Shown: positions 1-8,274, counted from the stretch's first letter. The stretch is DNA of 64,000 nt from Mycobacterium asiaticum (GCF_001673635.1 NZ_LZMH01000066.1:1-64000), one strand, 5' to 3'. Numbers and translations: made by a program. Notes: generated by a model from the letters alone, not told the origin.

Positions 1-106
1 CCTATGCCCCCCCCTTTTGGTGTGCCCCCATCCGCCTCACCCCCCCCCCCCCGGGGGGGGGGGGGTGTTTTACCCGGGGGCCCCCCGCCACAGAAAGGAA
101 CCCGTC
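1..106. other. low-complexity leader, probable contig edge
   Basis: This stretch is dominated by homopolymers. A run of 13 C (40-52) is followed directly by 13 G (53-65), and further C and G runs lie at 7-14, 25-29 and 76-86. No coding logic is visible. A reading frame passes through it into the enoyl-CoA hydratase gene but encodes only Pro/Gly strings. Perfect C13G13 is unusual in real mycobacterial DNA and looks like a sequencing or assembly edge artefact. Only the purine-rich ribosome site at about 92-100 looks genuine. Confidence 0.6.
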
Positions 107-763
107 ATGACCATTAGCCTCAGCTACGACGAGAAGATCGCCCTGCTGGACCTCGGCGACGACGAAAACCGTTTCTCGCCGGACTTCCTCGATGCGATCA
201 ACGCCCGCATCGATGAGATCGAGGCAAGCGACGCGCACGGCCTGGTCACCACCGCAACCGGCAAGTTCTACACCAACGGCCTCGATCTCGATTGGCTCGG
301 CGCACACGGTGACCAGGTGCAGTCCTACGTTGGCCGGGTCCACAAGCTGCTCGCGCGGGTGCTCACGCTACCGATACCGACCGCCGCTGCGGTGGTCGGC
401 CACGCCTTCGGGGCCGGCGCCATGCTCGCGCTGGCGCACGACTACCGCGTGATGCGCGCCGATCGCGGCTTCTTCTGTTTCCCGGAGGTCGACATCCATA
501 TCCCGTTCACCCCGGGAATGGCGGCCCTCATTCAGGCCAAAGTCACACCGCAGGCCGCGGTCGCCTCGATGACCACCGGCAGACGCTTCGGCGGGGTCGA
601 CGCCGCGGGCCTCGGGATCGTCGACGCCACCGCGGGCGAAGGAGCCGTGACGGCCGCGGCGGTGGAGCTACTTCGACCGCTGGGCAGCAAGGACCGTGGC
701 ACGCTGGGCGCCATCAAGAACACCATGTTCGGTCCGGCCGTGGCCGCGCTCACGGAGAGCTAG
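107..763 (+). CDS. enoyl-CoA hydratase/isomerase family protein (crotonase fold)
   Basis: A 218-residue crotonase-superfamily protein, somewhat shorter than typical 250-290 aa hydratases. The two oxyanion-hole segments are visible: GKFYTNGLDLDW near residues 52-63 and GHAFGAGAMLALAHD near 87-101. A PEVD motif follows near 127, as in delta3-delta2-enoyl-CoA isomerases, where the Glu is a catalytic candidate. The family acts on acyl-CoA in beta-oxidation; the exact substrate cannot be read. The ATG at 107 was chosen because a GAAAGGAA ribosome site lies just upstream; longer frames run into the homopolymer leader. It converges on the LysR gene, with stop codons overlapping by four bases. Confidence 0.85.
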   Translation: MTISLSYDEKIALLDLGDDENRFSPDFLDAINARIDEIEASDAHGLVTTATGKFYTNGLDLDWLGAHGDQVQSYVGRVHKLLARVLTLPIPTAAAVVGHAFGAGAMLALAHDYRVMRADRGFFCFPEVDIHIPFTPGMAALIQAKVTPQAAVASMTTGRRFGGVDAAGLGIVDATAGEGAVTAAAVELLRPLGSKDRGTLGAIKNTMFGPAVAALTES

Positions 764-1647
764 CCGCGCTCCGCGATCAGCGACAGCAAAGCGCGCGCCG
801 CGGCGCTGGGCGAGCGGGTGGCCGAGGTGGTGACGTACAGCCGCCAGGACAGGCTCTGGTCGGCCACCGGCACGGTGACCAGGCCGTCGTCGTCGATGTC
901 GTCGAGGATGGACCAGCTCAGGAAGCCGATGCCCAGCCCGTTGCGAATATAGGCCGCGGCGGTGCCGATGTCGGCGACCTCCAGGGTGACGGTGCGCTCG
1001 ACGCCGGCCGCGGCGAACGCGGTGTCGACGACGATTCTGGTGCCGTAGCCCGGCGGTGCGTCGACGAAGGACAGTCCCGCCAATTCGGCGAGGATCACCG
1101 AATCGCCGGATGCCAGCGGGTGGTCTTTGGGCACCACCAATTGCAGCGGGACGTCGGCGACCAGCCGAGCGCGCAGGTCTGACGGCGGGGCGCCGGTGAA
1201 GACCAGGAAGGCGATGTCCAGGTCGCCGTCGCGCAGCTGCCGGGCCAGTCCCGTCGTGCCGGCACGCGCCGCCCGTAGGTGAACTCGTACCTCGGGATGC
1301 CGAACGTGCAGTTCGGCGAGCAGTGCCGGCAGGTCGATGACGTTGATCGAGGTCAGGGTCCCGACGGTGACGGTGCCGCGCACGGTTTCGCGGGTGGCGT
1401 TGACAGCATCCTTGGCGGCGCGCGCAGCGTCGATGGTGGCGCGGGCGTGCGGGCGGAGCTCCTCACCGGCAGGGGTCAGCCGCACCCCCGCCGGGCCGCG
1501 GGTGAACAGTTCGGCACCGAGTTCGCGCTCGAGCGCCCGTATCGTCGCCGAGACGCCGGACTGGACGACATGTAGCCGCTGCGCCGCACGGGTGAAGCTC
1601 AGGTGGTCGGCGACGGCGAGGAAGTACTCGAGCTGGCGAAGCTCCAT
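760..1647 (-). CDS. LysR-family transcriptional regulator
   Basis: A 295-residue LysR-type regulator. The N-terminal winged helix begins MELRQLEYFLAVADHLSFTRAAQ and continues through a helix-turn-helix (VVQSGVSATIRALERELG) to about residue 65. The rest is the periplasmic-binding-like effector domain, starting near VRGTVTVGTLTS. The start at 1647 gives the canonical MELRQLEYF beginning; an upstream ATG would add 11 atypical residues. It is divergent from the aldehyde dehydrogenase/amidohydrolase pair, which it probably controls through the inverted repeat at 1653-1689. The effector is unknown but is likely an aromatic or aldehyde intermediate of the adjacent pathway (inference). Confidence 0.92.
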   Translation of the reverse strand: MELRQLEYFLAVADHLSFTRAAQRLHVVQSGVSATIRALERELGAELFTRGPAGVRLTPAGEELRPHARATIDAARAAKDAVNATRETVRGTVTVGTLTSINVIDLPALLAELHVRHPEVRVHLRAARAGTTGLARQLRDGDLDIAFLVFTGAPPSDLRARLVADVPLQLVVPKDHPLASGDSVILAELAGLSFVDAPPGYGTRIVVDTAFAAAGVERTVTLEVADIGTAAAYIRNGLGIGFLSWSILDDIDDDGLVTVPVADQSLSWRLYVTTSATRSPSAAARALLSLIAERG

Positions 1648-1652
1648 CCAGC

Positions 1653-1689
1653 AATTATCACTGATCGTGCTAGTAGTCATCAGATAATT
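1653..1689. promoter_or_regulatory. inverted repeat, candidate LysR operator
   Basis: Between the divergent LysR and aldehyde dehydrogenase genes, AATTATC (1653-1659) is mirrored by GATAATT (1683-1689). ACTGAT (1660-1665) is mirrored by ATCAG (1679-1683). The dyad is AT-rich in a GC-rich setting and lies a few bases before the regulator start. LysR proteins usually bind such interrupted dyads between divergent genes. The assignment to this regulator is by position. Confidence 0.6.
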
Positions 1690-1730
1690 TCTCTGGTGGT
1701 GATTGCTGGCCCGGGCGTACTTTCGGCCGC

Positions 1731-3200
1731 GTGGACATCACCCGAACTCGGTGGTCGTCGCCCTGCGAGGACGACGAGTTCGTCGTCGACAACCCCGCCA
1801 CCGGGCGACCCGTCGCCGTCGTCCGCGCGGCGGGTCCGGCGCAGGTGGACCAGGCGGTTCGGGCCGCGCACGCCGCCCAGCGGGACTGGCAGCAACGCCC
1901 CGCCCGCGAGCGCGGACGCTGCCTGCGCCGGGTCGCCGACGTCATTCGCGCGCACGCCTACGAGATCGCCGCCCTGGAGTCCCTGGAGATGGGCAAGCCG
2001 ATCACCCAGGCCCGCCAGTTCGACGTCGAAGCGGCGACAACGATCTTCGAGTACTTCGCCAGCGTGGTGGAGGTACTGCCCAGTCACGCGCGCGACTACG
2101 GACCGGTGTTCGACGTGACCACGCTTGAGCCGTACGGCGTGATTGCGGGCATCGTGCCGTTCAACTGGCCGCCGATCCACACCGCCGGCAAGACCGCCCC
2201 GGCCCTCGCGGTGGGCAACAGCATCGTGCTTAAGCCACCGGAGCAGGCGCCCTCGGTGGTGCTGCGGATGGTGGACCTGATCAACTCCGTGCTGCCCGAT
2301 GATCTGGTGCATGCAGTTCCCGGCGGCGGCGCGGTGGGATCCGCCCTGGCCGGACATCCGTTGGTCGGCAAGGTGTCCTTCACCGGATCCCCGACCACTG
2401 CGACGGCGGTACTGCGCACCGCCGCGGAGAACCTGACCCCGACACTGATGGAACTCGGCGGCAAGAACCCGTTGCTGGTGTTCGACGACGCCGACCTGGA
2501 CAAGGCACTGCTGGCGGCTATCGACGGTGGCTTCTTCAACCAGGGTGAGGCCTGCACCGCTTCATCGCGAATCCTGGTGCAGGACAGCATCTTCGATGAG
2601 TTCATCACGAAGTTCACCGCGGCGGTGACCCGCCTCAAGGTTGGCGACGGCGCCGACCAAGCCACCGATGTCGGACCGCTGGTCACCCGCAGTCAACAAC
2701 AGCGCGTGCTGAACTACCTCGATATCGGCGTCTCCGAGGGCGCACATATCGCTGCCCAGGCGCCGCTTCCCGACGATCCGCGGCTCGCCGACGGCTTCTA
2801 CGTCGCACCAACGGTTTTCACCGACGTCGAGCCGGACATGCGGGTGGCCACCGAAGAGATCTTCGGCCCGGTCGTCACGGTCCTGCGGTTCGGCAACGAG
2901 GAGGAAGCGGTCCGGATCGCCAACCGTACTCAATTCGGTCTCGTGGCAGGGGTTTTCACCCAGGACACCGACCGGGCGCTGCGGGTGAGCCGGCAGATCC
3001 GGGCCGGTGCAGTGTTCGTCAACAACTACGTGCGGATCGCCGTCGGGACCGGTTTCGGCGGTGTGGGCCACAGCGGCTTCGGGCGCGAACACGCCCAGGA
3101 GACCCTGTCCGAGTACGGATACAGCAAGACCATCCGACTCGCCGGCAACAGCGACGACATCCCGCGCTGGGCGGGCGCCACCCGAGTACTGGAGAGCTGA
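1731..3200 (+). CDS. aldehyde dehydrogenase (NAD(P)-dependent)
   Basis: A 489-residue aldehyde dehydrogenase of normal family length, oxidising an aldehyde to its carboxylate with NAD(P)+. Visible motifs are GVIAGIVPFNWP (cofactor pocket), VSFTGSPTTA (Rossmann turn), the catalytic-Glu segment MELGGKNPLLVF, the catalytic Cys in NQGEACTASSRI, and EEIFGPVVTV. The GTG at 1731 follows the divergent regulatory region with the LysR gene. The amidohydrolase begins three bases after the stop, so the two genes are co-transcribed. A role in clearing an aldehyde from an aromatic-type pathway is inferred from that partner. Confidence 0.93.
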   Translation: MDITRTRWSSPCEDDEFVVDNPATGRPVAVVRAAGPAQVDQAVRAAHAAQRDWQQRPARERGRCLRRVADVIRAHAYEIAALESLEMGKPITQARQFDVEAATTIFEYFASVVEVLPSHARDYGPVFDVTTLEPYGVIAGIVPFNWPPIHTAGKTAPALAVGNSIVLKPPEQAPSVVLRMVDLINSVLPDDLVHAVPGGGAVGSALAGHPLVGKVSFTGSPTTATAVLRTAAENLTPTLMELGGKNPLLVFDDADLDKALLAAIDGGFFNQGEACTASSRILVQDSIFDEFITKFTAAVTRLKVGDGADQATDVGPLVTRSQQQRVLNYLDIGVSEGAHIAAQAPLPDDPRLADGFYVAPTVFTDVEPDMRVATEEIFGPVVTVLRFGNEEEAVRIANRTQFGLVAGVFTQDTDRALRVSRQIRAGAVFVNNYVRIAVGTGFGGVGHSGFGREHAQETLSEYGYSKTIRLAGNSDDIPRWAGATRVLES

Positions 3201-3203
3201 GCA

Positions 3204-4154
3204 ATGCGCACCATCGCCATCGAAGAGCATTACGCCACAACGCAATTCCTCAACGGTCCGGGTGGCTGGTTGAAAACGCGACCGGGCATCGTCGAGCCGA
3301 TTTGCAATCTGGGTGAAGCACGCATCAAGGCGATGGACGAGGCGGGCATCGACCTGGCGGTGCTGTCCCTGGCCGCGCCCGGCGTGGAACAGCTGGACGG
3401 ACCGGCGGCCGTGCGTCTGGCCCACGATTGCAACAACGAACTTGCCGCTGCGGTCGAGCGGTTTCCTGACCGGCTGGCCGGGTTCGCCACCCTGCCCATC
3501 AGCGAGCCCGAGGCGGCCGCCGACGAACTGGAACGGGCGGTGCGCAAGCATGGTTTCGCGGGTGGGGTGGTCAACGGCCACTGCCGCGGTATTTACCTCG
3601 ATGACCCGCACTTCGCACCGGTCCTCGACCGTGCGGCCGAACTGCAGGCACCGCTCTATCTACATCCGACCATGCCCCCGCCGGCGGTGATCGAGTCCTG
3701 CTATGCCGGGTTCTCTGATCAGGTGTCGTTCGCGCTGGCCACGGTGGGCTGGGGCTGGCACATCAACACCGCCACGCACGTGCTGCGCATCATTTTGGCC
3801 GGGGTGTTCGACCGTCACCCCAACCTGCAGCTGATCATCGGGCACATGGGCGAGGGGATTCCGTTCATGGCACCGCGTTTCGACGCCACACTGAAACCCG
3901 ATCTGACCGGGCTGAACCACCCCATCAGCACCTACCTGCGCCGGAATCTGCACTACACATTCGCCAATTTCAACGACGCCGCGACCTACGCCAACCTGGT
4001 CGCCAATGTCGGCGTCGAGCGAGTGGCCTTCTCGACCGACTATCCGTTCGGATCGATGAACGCGGGCCGGAACTTCCTCGACAGCCTGCCGCTGTCGCAG
4101 CGCGACCGGGCCCGTATCAGCCACCGCAACGCGGAGTTGCTGCTCGGCCTGTGA
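3204..4154 (+). CDS. amidohydrolase-family protein, decarboxylase-like
   Basis: A 316-residue TIM-barrel amidohydrolase of the ACMSD/gamma-resorcylate decarboxylase group. Family marks are the N-terminal EEHY metal motif, His in LHPTMPP (about residue 155), IIGHMGEGIPF (about 212) and the metal Asp in FSTDYPFGSM (about 278). Members usually decarboxylate hydroxylated aromatic or muconate-type acids, or hydrolyse related ring products, in the cytoplasm. It sits three bases behind the aldehyde dehydrogenase and shares its promoter. The substrate cannot be read from sequence. Confidence 0.85.
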   Translation: MRTIAIEEHYATTQFLNGPGGWLKTRPGIVEPICNLGEARIKAMDEAGIDLAVLSLAAPGVEQLDGPAAVRLAHDCNNELAAAVERFPDRLAGFATLPISEPEAAADELERAVRKHGFAGGVVNGHCRGIYLDDPHFAPVLDRAAELQAPLYLHPTMPPPAVIESCYAGFSDQVSFALATVGWGWHINTATHVLRIILAGVFDRHPNLQLIIGHMGEGIPFMAPRFDATLKPDLTGLNHPISTYLRRNLHYTFANFNDAATYANLVANVGVERVAFSTDYPFGSMNAGRNFLDSLPLSQRDRARISHRNAELLLGL

Positions 4155-4235
4155 ACTGCCGGTGAGGCATGCTGTGGGATAGCCTGGCAAGCAATTCCCG
4201 CGGCCATCCGCGCAAGCTTCGGCGAGAAGGATTCG

Positions 4236-5702
4236 ATGACACCGCCCGCACGCGCGCTTGACCGCGAAGACGCCGGTTACCACAAAGCGCTGAAGAACCG
4301 GCAGCTGCAAATGATTGCCTTGGGCGGCGCCATCGGGACCGGCTTATTCCTCGGCGCCGGCGGCCGACTGGCCTCGGCGGGGCCGGGGCTGTTCGTGGTC
4401 TTCGGGGTCTGCGGTGCCTTCGTTTTCCTGATCCTGCGTGCCCTCGGGGAACTTGTCCTGTACCGCCCGTCGTCCGGCTCCTTTGTCTCCTACGCGCGCG
4501 AGTTCTTCGGCGAGAAAGTGGCTTACGCCGCCGGCTGGATGTATTTCCTGAACTGGGCGATGACCGGGATCGTGGACACCACCGCAATCGCGCAGTACTG
4601 CCGCTACTGGAATATCTTCCAGCCCATCCCGCAGTGGACCCTGGCACTCATCGCGCTCGTGGTGGTGCTGACGATGAACCTGATCTCGGTCAAGCTGTTC
4701 GGCGAACTGGAATTCTGGGCCGCCTTGATCAAGGTGCTGGCCTTGGTGACGTTCCTGATTGTCGGGACGATCTTCCTGGCCGGACGCTTCAAGATCCAGG
4801 GTCAGCAGACCGGCTGGTCGATCTGGTCCGACCACGGCGGATTCATACCGACCGGCGCGCTGTCACTGGTGCTCGTCACCGCCGGAGTGGTCTTCGCTTA
4901 CGCCGCAGTGGAACTGGTCGGCATCGCCGCCGGGGAAACCGCGGAACCGGAGAAGATCATGCCCCGCGCGATCAACTCGGTGGTATTCCGGATCGCGGTC
5001 TTCTATATCGGCTCCACCTTCCTGCTGGCCCTGCTGCTGCCCTACACCGCATATCGCGACGGCGTCAGCCCGTTCGTGACGTTTTTCGACAAACTCGGGA
5101 TCTCCTGGGGCGACGACGTAATGAACCTGGTGGTGCTGACGGCAGCCCTGTCGAGCCTGAACGCCGGGCTCTATTCCACCGGCCGGATCCTGCGGTCCAT
5201 GGCGATCAACGGCAGCGGTCCGAAGTTCACCGCGCCCATGTCGAAGAACGGCGTGCCGTATGGCGGCATCCTGCTCACCGCGGGGATCGGCTTGTTCGGC
5301 ATCGTGCTCAACGCGGTTACCCCCAGCCACGCCTTCGAGATCGTGCTGCACATCGCCGCGACGGGTGTGATCGTGGCCTGGGCGACGATCGTCGCGTGCC
5401 AGCTCCGGTTCTATCACCTGGCCAAGTCCGGCGAGCCGGAGCGGCCGGCGTTCCGGATGCCGCTGGCTCCCTATACCGGCTGGGTCACGCTGGCGTTCCT
5501 GGCCGGCGTGCTCGTCCTGATGATGTTCGACAAGGTCTACGGCCGCTGGATGATCGCCGCGATGGCGATCGGCATCCCGGCACTTATCGGTGGCTGGTTC
5601 CTGGTGCGAAACCGGGTGCGGGAAACCGCGGCCGCGCACGCCCGGCAACTCGACGAAGCCGGAGATGCCGAGGCGACACCCTCGGCGGAACCGGTGGAAT
5701 GA
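4236..5702 (+). CDS. ansP2: L-asparagine/amino-acid permease (AnsP2-like)
   Basis: A 488-residue APC-superfamily amino-acid permease with about 12 membrane segments. The signature GGAIGTGLFLGAGGRLASAGPG is at residues 31-52. IAAGETAEPEKIMPRAINSV, typical of the AAT/GABA permease group, lies near 230-250. The protein is very close to M. tuberculosis AnsP2 (Rv0346c) as remembered, and the neighbours match too (Rv0345-like gene, lpqJ, iniC, iniA). AnsP2 is associated with asparagine uptake, a nitrogen source and acid-stress resource in mycobacteria. The ATG at 4236 follows GGCGAGAAGGA. The C-terminal tail is charged and cytoplasmic. Confidence 0.92.
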   Translation: MTPPARALDREDAGYHKALKNRQLQMIALGGAIGTGLFLGAGGRLASAGPGLFVVFGVCGAFVFLILRALGELVLYRPSSGSFVSYAREFFGEKVAYAAGWMYFLNWAMTGIVDTTAIAQYCRYWNIFQPIPQWTLALIALVVVLTMNLISVKLFGELEFWAALIKVLALVTFLIVGTIFLAGRFKIQGQQTGWSIWSDHGGFIPTGALSLVLVTAGVVFAYAAVELVGIAAGETAEPEKIMPRAINSVVFRIAVFYIGSTFLLALLLPYTAYRDGVSPFVTFFDKLGISWGDDVMNLVVLTAALSSLNAGLYSTGRILRSMAINGSGPKFTAPMSKNGVPYGGILLTAGIGLFGIVLNAVTPSHAFEIVLHIAATGVIVAWATIVACQLRFYHLAKSGEPERPAFRMPLAPYTGWVTLAFLAGVLVLMMFDKVYGRWMIAAMAIGIPALIGGWFLVRNRVRETAAAHARQLDEAGDAEATPSAEPVE

Positions 5703-5704
5703 AC

Positions 5705-6109
5705 TCAGGAACACCCTTCGGCGCGCTGTAGCCAGTCAAGGACGTCGGAGCGGCGCAGCGTCCACCCGCAGTCCGGCAGCCGTGCGATGACTTCGAAGGT
5801 GAACCGCTGATACGTCGACGACGGCACGGTCCACCCCTCGTCGCACCAAGGGCATTTCTGGGGCTGCGGGGCGCCGCCGCACACCACGCACCGGGCGGCG
5901 TCGCCGAGGGTGTGGATGAGCAGCGACCGGGCCAGATCGGCCGGTCCTGAACCGGCGTATCCCCACATCAATCCCGCCGGGGAGTGCTTGACCCGGTGCG
6001 GAAGAAGTCCGACGAACTCGCCGCGGGCTTCCACGGTGACCAACCGACCACCACCGGTCTGCTCGGGCTCGCATCCCCGGTAGCAAATGTCGTCGTCGTA
6101 CCGTCTCAT
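5705..6109 (-). CDS. conserved hypothetical zinc-ribbon protein (Rv0345 position)
   Basis: A 134-residue soluble protein with no recognised domain except two CxxC pairs, CVVCGGAPQPQKCPWC near residues 71-86, which look like a small zinc ribbon. It lies between ansP2 and lpqJ and is opposite to both, exactly as Rv0345 does in M. tuberculosis, so orthology by position is likely. It is convergent with ansP2, two bases apart, and divergent from lpqJ. Its start at 6109 is preceded by GGATAGGAGACAGGA. Function is unknown. Confidence 0.75.
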   Translation of the reverse strand: MRRYDDDICYRGCEPEQTGGGRLVTVEARGEFVGLLPHRVKHSPAGLMWGYAGSGPADLARSLLIHTLGDAARCVVCGGAPQPQKCPWCDEGWTVPSSTYQRFTFEVIARLPDCGWTLRRSDVLDWLQRAEGCS

Positions 6110-6160
6110 CTCGCCGTCCTGTCTCCTATCCCCCTTCCATTACATTCCAATTCTGACCCG

Positions 6161-6196
6161 TCTATATAGACATGTCAACACAGGAATATTGACATG
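6161..6196. promoter_or_regulatory. two adjacent palindromes between Rv0345-like gene and lpqJ
   Basis: TCTATATAGA (6161-6170) is a perfect 10-bp palindrome. It is followed at once by CATGTCAA (6171-6178) and its complement TTGACATG (6189-6196), 10 bases apart. On the minus strand, TTGACA (rc of 6173-6178) is a good -35 element, with CAGAAT 17 bases further as a possible -10. The region is AT-rich and divergent. It probably carries a promoter for the minus-strand gene and a regulator site. The regulator is unknown. Confidence 0.5.
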
Positions 6197-6265
6197 CACG
6201 TAACGCTTTTTCATCGGCGCCGTTGCAACAGCGCGTCACTGCGGTGACTTGCGCCGCAGCGCGCT

Positions 6266-6271
6266 TAATCT
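6266..6271 (+). promoter_or_regulatory. -10 element for lpqJ
   Basis: TAATCT fits the mycobacterial TANNNT -10 consensus and lies 40 bases before the lpqJ GTG. A GGGGAG ribosome site is at 6294-6299. There is no convincing -35 element. Confidence 0.35.
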
Positions 6272-6305
6272 GACTCCCTGGATCGGAGAGTTCGGGGAGT
6301 AGCAC

Positions 6306-6863
6306 GTGTGGTTATTGCCAAAGGTACGGTGGGGCTTGCTGGCCGCCGCCGTGCTGGTCGCGGGGTGCAGCAGCACCATTGACGGCAGGCCGATAGCCTC
6401 GCCCGGCGCAGGCCCGACCGAGCCCACCTTCCCGACGTCACGCCCGAGCGCCGCCCCACCCACTTCCTCGGCCCCCGCACCTGCACCGCCGCCGGCCCCG
6501 CCGACGAGTCCGACTCCGGGCGCCATACCGCTGAAGCCCGACGAGAACGGCTACGTCTTCATCGAAACCAAGTCGGGCCTGACGCGTTGTCAGATCAACA
6601 AGGAGAGCGTCGGCTGCGAGGCACCGTTCACCAACTCCCCGATCAAAGAGGGCGAACACGCCAATGGCGTGCACATCACCTCGGGCGGCAACGTGCAATG
6701 GGTGCTGGGCAACCTCGGCGCCATCCCCACCGTCACCATCGACTACAAGACCTATGACGCCCAGGGCTGGACCATCGTCGCCAGCAAGGACGGCACCCGT
6801 TTTCAGAACAATGGCACCGGCCACGGCATGTTCGTCAGCATCGACAAGGTGAACACGTTCTGA
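6306..6863 (+). CDS. lpqJ: lipoprotein LpqJ
   Basis: A 185-residue secreted lipoprotein. The signal peptide ends in the lipobox LVAGC, with Cys21 as the lipidated residue. A Pro/Thr/Ser-rich linker (about 32-76) then leads to a compact C-terminal domain containing FIETKSGLTRCQI, TNSPI and GHGMFVS. The architecture and motifs match M. tuberculosis LpqJ (Rv0344c), and so does the position between the Rv0345-like gene and the ini genes. The GTG at 6306 is set by the GGGGAG ribosome site six bases before it. The cysteines near 94 and 103 may pair. The molecular role is unknown; the protein is anchored on the outer face of the membrane. Confidence 0.9.
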   Translation: MWLLPKVRWGLLAAAVLVAGCSSTIDGRPIASPGAGPTEPTFPTSRPSAAPPTSSAPAPAPPPAPPTSPTPGAIPLKPDENGYVFIETKSGLTRCQINKESVGCEAPFTNSPIKEGEHANGVHITSGGNVQWVLGNLGAIPTVTIDYKTYDAQGWTIVASKDGTRFQNNGTGHGMFVSIDKVNTF

Positions 6864-6883
6864 GCTGACCCGGCGCCGCCCTA

Positions 6884-6889
6884 TAACAT
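6884..6889 (+). promoter_or_regulatory. leaderless promoter -10 (TAACAT)
   Basis: TAACAT fits TANNNT and ends six bases before the GTG at 6896, so transcription would begin at or near the start codon. No Shine-Dalgarno is seen. This arrangement is common for leaderless mycobacterial genes. Confidence 0.5.
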
Positions 6890-6895
6890 CGGGTT

Positions 6896-7690
6896 GTGGC
6901 ACGGTATGGCCCACCGGGGGACGACTTCAACAACCAGCCCACTGAGTACGGCGGCTTCGGCGGCTACCCGCCGCAAGGCCCGCCGCCGGGTGGGCCTCCT
7001 CAGGGTCCGCGCCCGCCGGGTCCACCACCGGGTGGACCTCCGTATGGTCCGCCTCCGCAGGGGCCACCCCCGGGGCCCCAACAGCAACCCACCGTGGAAG
7101 GGCAACCGCCCGGTCCGCCGCCGCAGTATGGCCCGACCGTAGAACACGGCCCGCCGCCGCAGTATCAGCCCACCGTCGAACACGGCCCAGCGCCGCAATT
7201 CCAGCCCACGGTCGAACATGGCTCGCCGCTGAATCAGCCCACCGTCGAGGGGCCACCGCCCGATCAATACGCTCCGTACGACGAGGATCCCGATGCCGAG
7301 CCGCGGCCCTGGTACCGCAAGCCGGTGACGCTGATCGGCTGGGCAATTCTGGTCGTGATCCTGCTCGCGCTGATCGCCTACGGCGTCACGCAGCTAATCG
7401 GCGGGGACAAGAGCAACAGTCCCGCCCCGAGCACGACGTCGTCAACGTCGACTACCACCACGACCACCACGACGACAACAACCACCACGGAGACGACCAC
7501 CACCACAACCGAGCCCAGCACCAGCGCGGAACCCCCCACTCAGGCTCCGCCGACCAACCCGCCGAGGAGTCAGCCGCCCGCGCCGCCGCCGTCGCAGCAA
7601 CCGACGCACCGCGGCCCGCACCTGCCTCCGCTGCCGTCCACGATCACCATCCCCGGGGGGCCGACGATCACGGTGCCGCACCTGCCCTAG
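6896..7690 (+). CDS. Pro/Thr-rich single-pass membrane protein
   Basis: A 264-residue protein of unusual composition. Residues 1-135 are a cytoplasmic tail of Gly/Pro runs with short repeats of the form PTVEHGPPPQ(Y/F). WYRKP then precedes one membrane helix (about 142-168). After it come an almost pure Thr tract (about 182-208) and a Pro-rich end finishing in PPLPSTITIPGGPTITVPHLP. The Thr tract would be outside the membrane and is a likely mannosylation target (inference). It is a paralogue of the next gene, which shares the WyRrP-helix-polyThr-LPxLPS layout. The block lies between lpqJ and iniC. The GTG start is read as leaderless. Confidence 0.8.
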   Translation: MARYGPPGDDFNNQPTEYGGFGGYPPQGPPPGGPPQGPRPPGPPPGGPPYGPPPQGPPPGPQQQPTVEGQPPGPPPQYGPTVEHGPPPQYQPTVEHGPAPQFQPTVEHGSPLNQPTVEGPPPDQYAPYDEDPDAEPRPWYRKPVTLIGWAILVVILLALIAYGVTQLIGGDKSNSPAPSTTSSTSTTTTTTTTTTTTTETTTTTTEPSTSAEPPTQAPPTNPPRSQPPAPPPSQQPTHRGPHLPPLPSTITIPGGPTITVPHLP

Positions 7691-7751
7691 CCGCAGGTCA
7701 CCGATCGGCAACGGACCCGCGTGGCGGGGGTTTGCGGGTCCGCGCAGCAAC

Positions 7752-7757
7752 TAGCAT
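7752..7757 (+). promoter_or_regulatory. leaderless promoter -10 (TAGCAT)
   Basis: TAGCAT ends eight bases before the GTG at 7766, giving a predicted transcription start at the start codon. It has the same layout as the upstream paralogue at 6884-6896, and no ribosome site is present. Confidence 0.5.
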
Positions 7758-7765
7758 CGGCGCCC

Positions 7766-8248
7766 GTGACCAGGTACGACCCGCCCGATTACGGCGCCAA
7801 CGACCCGACCGATGGCAATCACGGCTATGGGCCGGGTGACGGCTACGAGCCGGAACCGGTCCCGGGGTGGCGACGGCCGCTGGCGCTGGTGGGCTGGGGA
7901 GTGCTCATCGCGGTTCTGATCGGGCTGATCATCTACGGCATCGTGCTGCTTTCCCAGGGCCGACCCAGTCCTGCTTCGGTCACCACGACGACGTCCACCA
8001 CGACCACGTCGCCCACCACGACCACCACGACGACGACCACGACCACTACGGCGACGACCACGACCACCACGACCACCACGTCGCCGGAAACAACCACGAC
8101 CAGGTCGCCGGAGACGTCCACCACCACAAGCACCGTGCCGACCACGACACCGGCGAACTCGCCTGCACCCGGGTTGCTGCCCAAGCTGCCGTCGCAGATA
8201 ACGTTGCCGCAGATCCCCACCGTCATCAATCTGCCGCCGGGCCTCTGA
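7766..8248 (+). CDS. Thr-rich single-pass membrane protein
   Basis: A 160-residue protein. A short Asp/Pro/Gly-rich cytoplasmic tail ends in GWRRP, followed by one membrane helix (about 37-63), about 45 residues that are nearly all Thr with scattered Ser/Pro, and a C-terminal block LPKLPSQITLPQIPTVINLP. That block parallels LPPLPSTITIPGGPTITVPHLP in the preceding gene, so the two are tandem paralogues. It lies 75 bases after that gene. The extracytoplasmic Thr tract suggests a glycosylated envelope stalk. No enzymatic domain is present and the role is unknown. Confidence 0.75.
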   Translation: MTRYDPPDYGANDPTDGNHGYGPGDGYEPEPVPGWRRPLALVGWGVLIAVLIGLIIYGIVLLSQGRPSPASVTTTTSTTTTSPTTTTTTTTTTTTATTTTTTTTTSPETTTTRSPETSTTTSTVPTTTPANSPAPGLLPKLPSQITLPQIPTVINLPPGL

Positions 8249-8274
8249 CCCGGCCCCGCCGTCCGCAGGACGGC

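Noticed and set aside
17..106. Upstream extension of the enoyl-CoA hydratase frame
   Set aside because: It encodes only Pro/Gly from homopolymer runs, and a ribosome site supports the ATG at 107.
7440..8130. ACC/ACG tandem strings as a microsatellite or CRISPR
   Set aside because: They are Thr codons within two membrane-protein genes and stay in frame.
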